A program made the position numbers and the translations under genes. Positions 60,090 through 64,000 of a DNA stretch of 64,000 nt are shown in pieces (position 1 is the stretch's first letter; the number at the start of each line of letters is the position of its first letter). Location of the stretch: assembly GCF_004342005.1 (NCBI RefSeq), contig NZ_SMBX01000004.1, positions 1-64,000 on the forward strand, given 5' to 3'. The notes beneath the pieces are model-generated. The model was not told the DNA's origin. It made no database searches and worked only from the letters and a program-made list of their open reading frames with translations. This stretch comes from Paracandidimonas soli (GTDB lineage: Bacteria; Pseudomonadota; Gammaproteobacteria; Burkholderiales; Burkholderiaceae_B).

Positions 60090-61319
60090 ATGTCTTCTTC
60101 GCGTAATGCGCCATTGCATGGCATCCGTGTGCTGGATCTGACCCGTGTGCTGGCTGGTCCATGGTGCACGCAGAATCTGGCGGATCTCGGCGCCGACGTG
60201 ATCAAGATCGAGAGGCCCGGCGCTGGCGACGATACCCGGGGCTGGGGGCCTCCCTACCTGAAAGGGGAGGACGGCGAGTCCACTTCGGAGGCTGCCTATT
60301 ACCTGTCGGCCAACCGCAACAAGCGCTCGGTCACCCTGGATATTTCGACGGAGCGCGGCGCGGAGCTGGTGCGCGCATTGGCGCGCGGCAGCGACATCCT
60401 GGTGGAGAATTTCAAGGTCGGCGGCCTGAAGAAATACGGCCTGGACTACGACAGCCTGCGCCAGGAAAATCCGGCCCTGATCTATTGCTCCATTACCGGG
60501 TTCGGGCAGACCGGTCCTTACGCGAAACGCCCGGGCTACGATTTCATGATCCAGGGGATGGGCGGCCTCATGAGCGTGACTGGGGAGCCGGACGGCGCTC
60601 CGGGCGCCGGGCCGCAGAAGGCGGGCGTGGCCGTGGCCGACCTGATGACGGGAATGTACGCCACCGTCGGCATCCTGGCCGCCCTGCAGGAGCGCCATCG
60701 CAGCGGCCTGGGGCAGCATGTCGACATGGCCCTGCTGGATTGCCAGGTGGCCATGATGGCCAACCAGAACATGAACTACTTGACGACGGGGCAGGCGCCC
60801 CGGCGCATGGGAAATGCGCATCCGAACCTGGTGCCTTACCAGGTGTTCGAGTCTTCCGACGGCCATCTGATCATCGCCGTCGGCAACGATACGCAGTTCG
60901 CTGCCTGCTGCGCCGTGCTGGGCCGGCCCGAGCTGGCGCAGGACGCCAGATTCGCGCGCAATGCGGATCGCGTCGGAAACCGGGACGCGCTGATCGCCAT
61001 TCTGGCGCCCGCCGTGAAGCAGAAGGCAAGGGATCACTGGCTAGGCGCACTGGAGGCGGCGGGCGTGCCTGCCGGTCCGATCAATACCCTGGCGGACGTC
61101 TACGAAGATCCGCAGGTGCGGGCGCGCGGCTTGCGGCAGGAACTGCCGCATCCGGCGGCGGGCGTCGCGCCGACCGTCGCCAGCCCCCTGCGCCTGTCCG
61201 ATACGCCCGTCCAATACCGCAATGCGCCGCCTTTGCTGGGCCAGCATACGGAAGAGGTGCTTCGGGACGTGCTGGGCCTGGCGGAAGAGGAAATCAGGGT
61301 GCTGGCGGGGAAGGGCTGA
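60090..61319 (+). CDS. CaiB/BaiF family CoA-transferase
   Basis: A 409-aa family-III CoA-transferase, moving CoA between carboxylic acids. Marks: GIRVLDLTRVLAGPWCTQNL, ADLGADVIKIERPGAGDDTR, GKSFEV-equivalent NKRSVTLDISTERGAELVRA, the catalytic Asp in HVDMALLDCQVAMMANQN, and the C-terminal EVLRDVLGLAEEEI. ATG at 60090 with GGAG upstream; the longer frame is not supported. Divergent from the nitronate-monooxygenase/enoyl-hydratase pair, with about 206 bases between. Confidence 0.92.
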   Translation: MSSSRNAPLHGIRVLDLTRVLAGPWCTQNLADLGADVIKIERPGAGDDTRGWGPPYLKGEDGESTSEAAYYLSANRNKRSVTLDISTERGAELVRALARGSDILVENFKVGGLKKYGLDYDSLRQENPALIYCSITGFGQTGPYAKRPGYDFMIQGMGGLMSVTGEPDGAPGAGPQKAGVAVADLMTGMYATVGILAALQERHRSGLGQHVDMALLDCQVAMMANQNMNYLTTGQAPRRMGNAHPNLVPYQVFESSDGHLIIAVGNDTQFAACCAVLGRPELAQDARFARNADRVGNRDALIAILAPAVKQKARDHWLGALEAAGVPAGPINTLADVYEDPQVRARGLRQELPHPAAGVAPTVASPLRLSDTPVQYRNAPPLLGQHTEEVLRDVLGLAEEEIRVLAGKG

Positions 61320-61363
61320 GCGCCTCGTATCCTGTGTGGGCTGGGTGATGCTGGCCCATTAAA

Positions 61364-61392
61364 AAAATGGCGCCTTCCAGAGGCGCCATTTT
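61364..61392. terminator. Bidirectional terminator between CoA-transferase and cytochrome genes
   Basis: AAAATGGCGCCT-(5)-AGGCGCCATTTT, a perfect 12-bp inverted repeat with A-run and T-run flanks, between two convergent stop codons. A classical intrinsic terminator for both strands. Confidence 0.9.
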
Positions 61393-61443
61393 CATGCCGG
61401 CCTGCGTGTCTGTTGCAGGCGGGATCTGTATGCCGGGGGGGAC

Positions 61444-62070
61444 TTACTTGCTTTCCGCAGCTTCCGGCTGAGCTTGAGCGTCGCTGCCGCCCTGGGGCTG
61501 TTCGGCCGGAGCGGCCTCGGCGGGCGCGGCTTCTGCGGGAGCGGCATCGCCGCCGGGTTCCGCGGGTTCGGGGAGCGAGCCGCCAGACTGATTCGCCATG
61601 TAGACGACGGCGCGTGCGATTTCGAAGTCGTCCAGCGCAGGGTTGCCGCCCTTGGGAGGCATAGCGCCCTTGCCCTCGATGGCGATCTTCAGCATGGCGT
61701 CCATGCCCGATGCGATCAGCGGAGCCCACACGGCGTTGTCGCCCATCTTGGGCGCGCCGGCTACGCCGGCTGCGTGACAGGCGGTACAGGTGGATTCGAA
61801 GACTTGCTGACCGGTCTTGAATTCCTTGGGCGCATTGGCGTCGACCAGGGCGAAATTGGCGACGGGCTTGATGCGTGAAGCGATGGCTTCAGGCGACAGC
61901 GCATCGGAACCGGAGCCCATGCGCGAACTCGATACGACCAGATTGACCAGGAGGATGATGACGACGACCGGAATGATAAACGCCAGCACGACGGTGGCGA
62001 TGAGTTGCCTCGGGGTCTTGATCGGCGCGCTGTGTTCTTCTTCGGTAGTATGAGCTTCCGTTTGGTTCAT
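61444..62070 (-). CDS. Membrane-anchored class I cytochrome c (c5-like)
   Basis: A 208-aa protein: cytosolic N-terminus, one uncleaved helix (LIATVVLAFIIPVVVIILLV), a periplasmic c-type haem domain with CTACH (about residue 94) and distal Met in KGAMPPKGGNPAL, then an Ala/Glu/Pro-rich tail of ~40 residues with repeated PAEAA units. Matches the cytochrome c5 family common in Betaproteobacteria, carrying electrons to a terminal oxidase. Monocistronic, ends at the strong terminator. Confidence 0.92.
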   Translation of the reverse strand: MNQTEAHTTEEEHSAPIKTPRQLIATVVLAFIIPVVVIILLVNLVVSSSRMGSGSDALSPEAIASRIKPVANFALVDANAPKEFKTGQQVFESTCTACHAAGVAGAPKMGDNAVWAPLIASGMDAMLKIAIEGKGAMPPKGGNPALDDFEIARAVVYMANQSGGSLPEPAEPGGDAAPAEAAPAEAAPAEQPQGGSDAQAQPEAAESK

Positions 62071-62317
62071 GTTTTGATCCTGCTGGTTTGTCTTGTGCCT
62101 GTTCGTAGTGCAGGCGGCGATTGTCAGGAGCGGAGCGGCGCCATTCTTCGTATTGTGCCTTGTGTGCCAGAGTGTTCCGGGCCCCGGGCCGCACCATGCT
62201 CACTGCGGGATTATAGGCCAGTCTTCAGCCATGCGGCATGCCTAAGCAATATATTGCGGTGCATAGTCGACGGGTGCTGGAATATTTTGTACGAATCACG
62301 CTACAATAGCCGGCTTG

Positions 62318-62392
62318 GCGACCGTAGTTCAATGGATAGAATGGGAGTTTCCGAAGCTCTTGATACAGGTTCGATTCCTGTCGGTCGCGCCA
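62318..62392 (+). tRNA. tRNA-Arg (anticodon CCG)
   Basis: 75 nt with encoded CCA. Acceptor GCGACCG/CGGTCGC, D-loop AGTTCAATGGATAGA, anticodon loop TTCCGAA giving CCG, T-loop GGTTCGATTCC. A TACAAT -10-like hexamer lies at 62302, 10 bases upstream of the mature end. Reads CGG codons. Confidence 0.95.
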
Positions 62393-62534
62393 TATCCATC
62401 CAGTATTTGGGGTTCTCCCATGCCATGCGCGCTTTCTCCTTGCGCGCTCGACGGGCTGCTTCGGCCCATTATTCCCGCGTTCCGTCACGACAGGCTACGT
62501 TATCGCAGCTGTGCAGACTGACGGCACGGATGTG

Positions 62535-63461
62535 TCAGAGGTGCCGGGCGGGTCTGGCGCTGTCCAATGCGGAACACAATTGCATAAGCCACGAACGGAA
62601 CTCCAGGAAGATCAGTCGTTCGCGAACGCTCTTCTTCGATACCAGATAGTAGGACGAGCAGCGCGGGAGATACGGGGTGTCGCAGATGCGGCGTACTTTG
62701 CCGTCCATGACATACTTATGGACTATGTATTCGGGCAGGAGCGCGACACCGGTGCCTTGCAGGACGGCCTGCGCAGACGTAGTCAGCATCGAGTGATTGC
62801 CGCCGACCATATCAGGTGAGAAAACCAGGCCGAGCTGTTCGAAATACTCGGGCCATGCGTCCGGATGCCGCAGTTGCCCGATCAGCTTGTGCTGATATAG
62901 AACTGAATGGTCAACCGCCTGATTGCATGGCGCCAAGTCCGCCGAAATGTATGGAAAGTACGACGGCGTGCAGAGCAGTTCGGGGTTGCCGTCCCTGGAT
63001 CGCGGCTCGCCCAGGACTATTGCGGCGTCGAATTCTTCTTCCTCCAGATTGACATCGCCCACGGTGGTCAGGAAGTTGATCAGGTATTGCGGGTTTCTTT
63101 GCAGGAAATCGTTGACTGCGGGGCTGATGATCTCAAGGCCAAAGCTTGGCATTGCCGAGATGTTGAGGGTTTCGCGTCCCGGCGATTTTAGCGAGGCGAA
63201 CACTTCTTCGAGCTGGGACAGCACAGGCTGTATTTTTGCGGCGAGTTGCTGCCCCGCGGTTGTGAGCTCGAGGCCTTTCGAGCCGCGGGAGAAAAGACTG
63301 ACCCCGACGAATTTCTCCAGGTCGAGGATCTGCCGGCTGACTGCGCCTTGGGAAAGAAAAAGCTTCTCCGCCGCCACTGTGATGCTGCGCGAACGCGCGA
63401 CCATGATGAATGCTTCCATGTTCGCAATCGGAGGCAGTTTTCTCTTTGATGAAACCTTCAT
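62535..63461 (-). CDS. LysR-family transcriptional regulator
   Basis: A 308-aa LysR protein. Winged helix at residues 12-70 (IANMEAFIMVARSRSITVAA, LSQGAVSRQILDLEKFVGVS) and effector domain from about residue 95 (ETLNISAMPSFGLEIISPAV). The GcvA-like acidic stretch EEEEFDAAIVLGE sits in lobe 1. Divergent from the hydantoinase/oxoprolinase gene 100 bases away, which it likely regulates. Confidence 0.9.
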   Translation of the reverse strand: MKVSSKRKLPPIANMEAFIMVARSRSITVAAEKLFLSQGAVSRQILDLEKFVGVSLFSRGSKGLELTTAGQQLAAKIQPVLSQLEEVFASLKSPGRETLNISAMPSFGLEIISPAVNDFLQRNPQYLINFLTTVGDVNLEEEEFDAAIVLGEPRSRDGNPELLCTPSYFPYISADLAPCNQAVDHSVLYQHKLIGQLRHPDAWPEYFEQLGLVFSPDMVGGNHSMLTTSAQAVLQGTGVALLPEYIVHKYVMDGKVRRICDTPYLPRCSSYYLVSKKSVRERLIFLEFRSWLMQLCSALDSARPARHL

Positions 63462-63561
63462 TCCAAAAATGAATTGCTCATGGATTTATTTGCATGGACC
63501 AGCCTGAATCCAGCTCAGTATAGTACATTCCATCGCAAACCACTCAGGGAAAATAAAGACC

Positions 63562-64000
63562 ATGGGCTATAGAGTAGGCGTCGACATCGGAGGGTCTTTT
63601 ACCGATTTCGCGGTGTATGACGAGGGCACCCAAACGATCAGCAGCATGAAGGTTTTTTCGAGGCCGGATGAGCCGGGCTCGGAGGTGATCGCCGGCATTC
63701 AGATGCTGGGCGAGCGCTATGGCATCCAGCCTGGCGAGATCAGTTACTTCACCCATGGCACGACGGTGGGCATCAATACTGTCATTCAACGCAAGGGGCT
63801 GCGTCTAGCGCTTCTTACGACGCGGAATTTTTCCGATGTTCTGGAACTCGGCCGCCTCAAGACGGTGGACATGTATCACTTGCTGTCGCGCCGGCCCGAC
63901 CCTTTGATCCCGCGCGATATGGTCTTCGGCGTCGACGAGCGGATCGCTCCCGACGGCAGCGTGAGGACCGCACTGGATGAAGACAGCGTGGCCGAAGCCG
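63562..64000 (+). CDS. Hydantoinase/oxoprolinase family protein, N-terminal part
   Basis: Open frame from ATG at 63562 to the window edge (146 codons, no stop). The start MGYRVGVDIGGSFTDFAVYD is the ATP-binding signature of HyuA-type N-methylhydantoinase/5-oxoprolinase A subunits (actin-like ASKHA fold), followed by YFTHGTTVGINTVIQRKGLR and TTRNFSDVLELGRLKTVDMY. It would hydrolyse a lactam or imide ring, or act as an acetone-carboxylase-type subunit, with ATP. The partner HyuB should lie to the right, outside the window. Confidence 0.88.
   Translation, partial: MGYRVGVDIGGSFTDFAVYDEGTQTISSMKVFSRPDEPGSEVIAGIQMLGERYGIQPGEISYFTHGTTVGINTVIQRKGLRLALLTTRNFSDVLELGRLKTVDMYHLLSRRPDPLIPRDMVFGVDERIAPDGSVRTALDEDSVAEA

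Overview
The window reads as chromosome of a high-GC betaproteobacterium of the Alcaligenaceae (Bordetella / Achromobacter / Kerstersia-like). The basis is the paired cyanophycin synthetases with their linked ABC transporter and DUF1854 protein, the qor-tpiA-secG order, hemE-priA-rep, and the many LysR-controlled CoA-dependent catabolic genes with tripartite or peptide-type transport. Species cannot be fixed from the sequence alone.

Layout. 0-4.3 kb: small stress or envelope proteins (PRC-barrel, 54-aa and 70-aa hydrophilic proteins, BON lipoprotein, 49-aa membrane protein), an alpha/beta hydrolase and a Crp/Fnr regulator. 4.3-12.2 kb: a minus-strand cyanophycin locus, ABC exporter - DUF1854 - short CphA - full-length CphA. 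Copies of a ~130-bp hairpin-rich repeat lie in and beside it. 12.4-22.7 kb: a divergent LysR gene and an eight-gene plus-strand operon (acyl-CoA ligase, thiolase-like protein, DUF35 partner, Dpp/Opp-type ABC transporter, binding protein). 22.8-28.6 kb: tRNA-Leu(UAA), tRNA-Ser(UGA), quinone oxidoreductase, tpiA, secG, then a DMT permease, an aromatic-acid-type MFS permease and an amidohydrolase.

28.8-50.5 kb: a genomic island, or the remains of one, beginning at tRNA-Leu(GAG). An integrase N-terminal fragment follows the tRNA directly, then IS21-like and ISL3 remnants. The main cargo is a tightly packed minus-strand membrane-lipid and photoprotection operon (FAD oxidoreductase, DUF1365, cyclopropane-fatty-acid synthase family, chalcone-isomerase-like, MFS, DUF3833, SDR, TspO, truncated hydrolase). 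It diverges from a TetR regulator and a DNA photolyase. Next come decayed c-di-GMP genes (PAS-GGDEF split by an IS3-family element; EAL with a nonsense codon), an IS66-family element, a methionine-synthase fragment, an ABC binding protein, an intact membrane diguanylate cyclase, a YdhR-like protein and a 5'-truncated chemoreceptor. The chemoreceptor is cut where a copy of the tRNA 3' end plus a terminator reappears (50.51-50.59 kb), the likely right boundary.

50.6-64 kb: core chromosome again: DUF3008 protein, a receiver-like/Fis-type regulator, hemE, priA, rep, a small protein behind repeated AGGG-N4-CCCT sites, enoyl-CoA hydratase, nitronate monooxygenase-like protein, CaiB/BaiF CoA-transferase, a membrane-anchored cytochrome c, tRNA-Arg(CCG), a LysR regulator and the start of a divergent hydantoinase/oxoprolinase gene that runs off the window.

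The most unusual items are the cyanophycin export-type cluster, the IS605-like hairpin repeats, the combined CoA-ligase/thiolase/peptide-transport operon, and the island carrying the light- and lipid-related operon under an apparent TetR switch.
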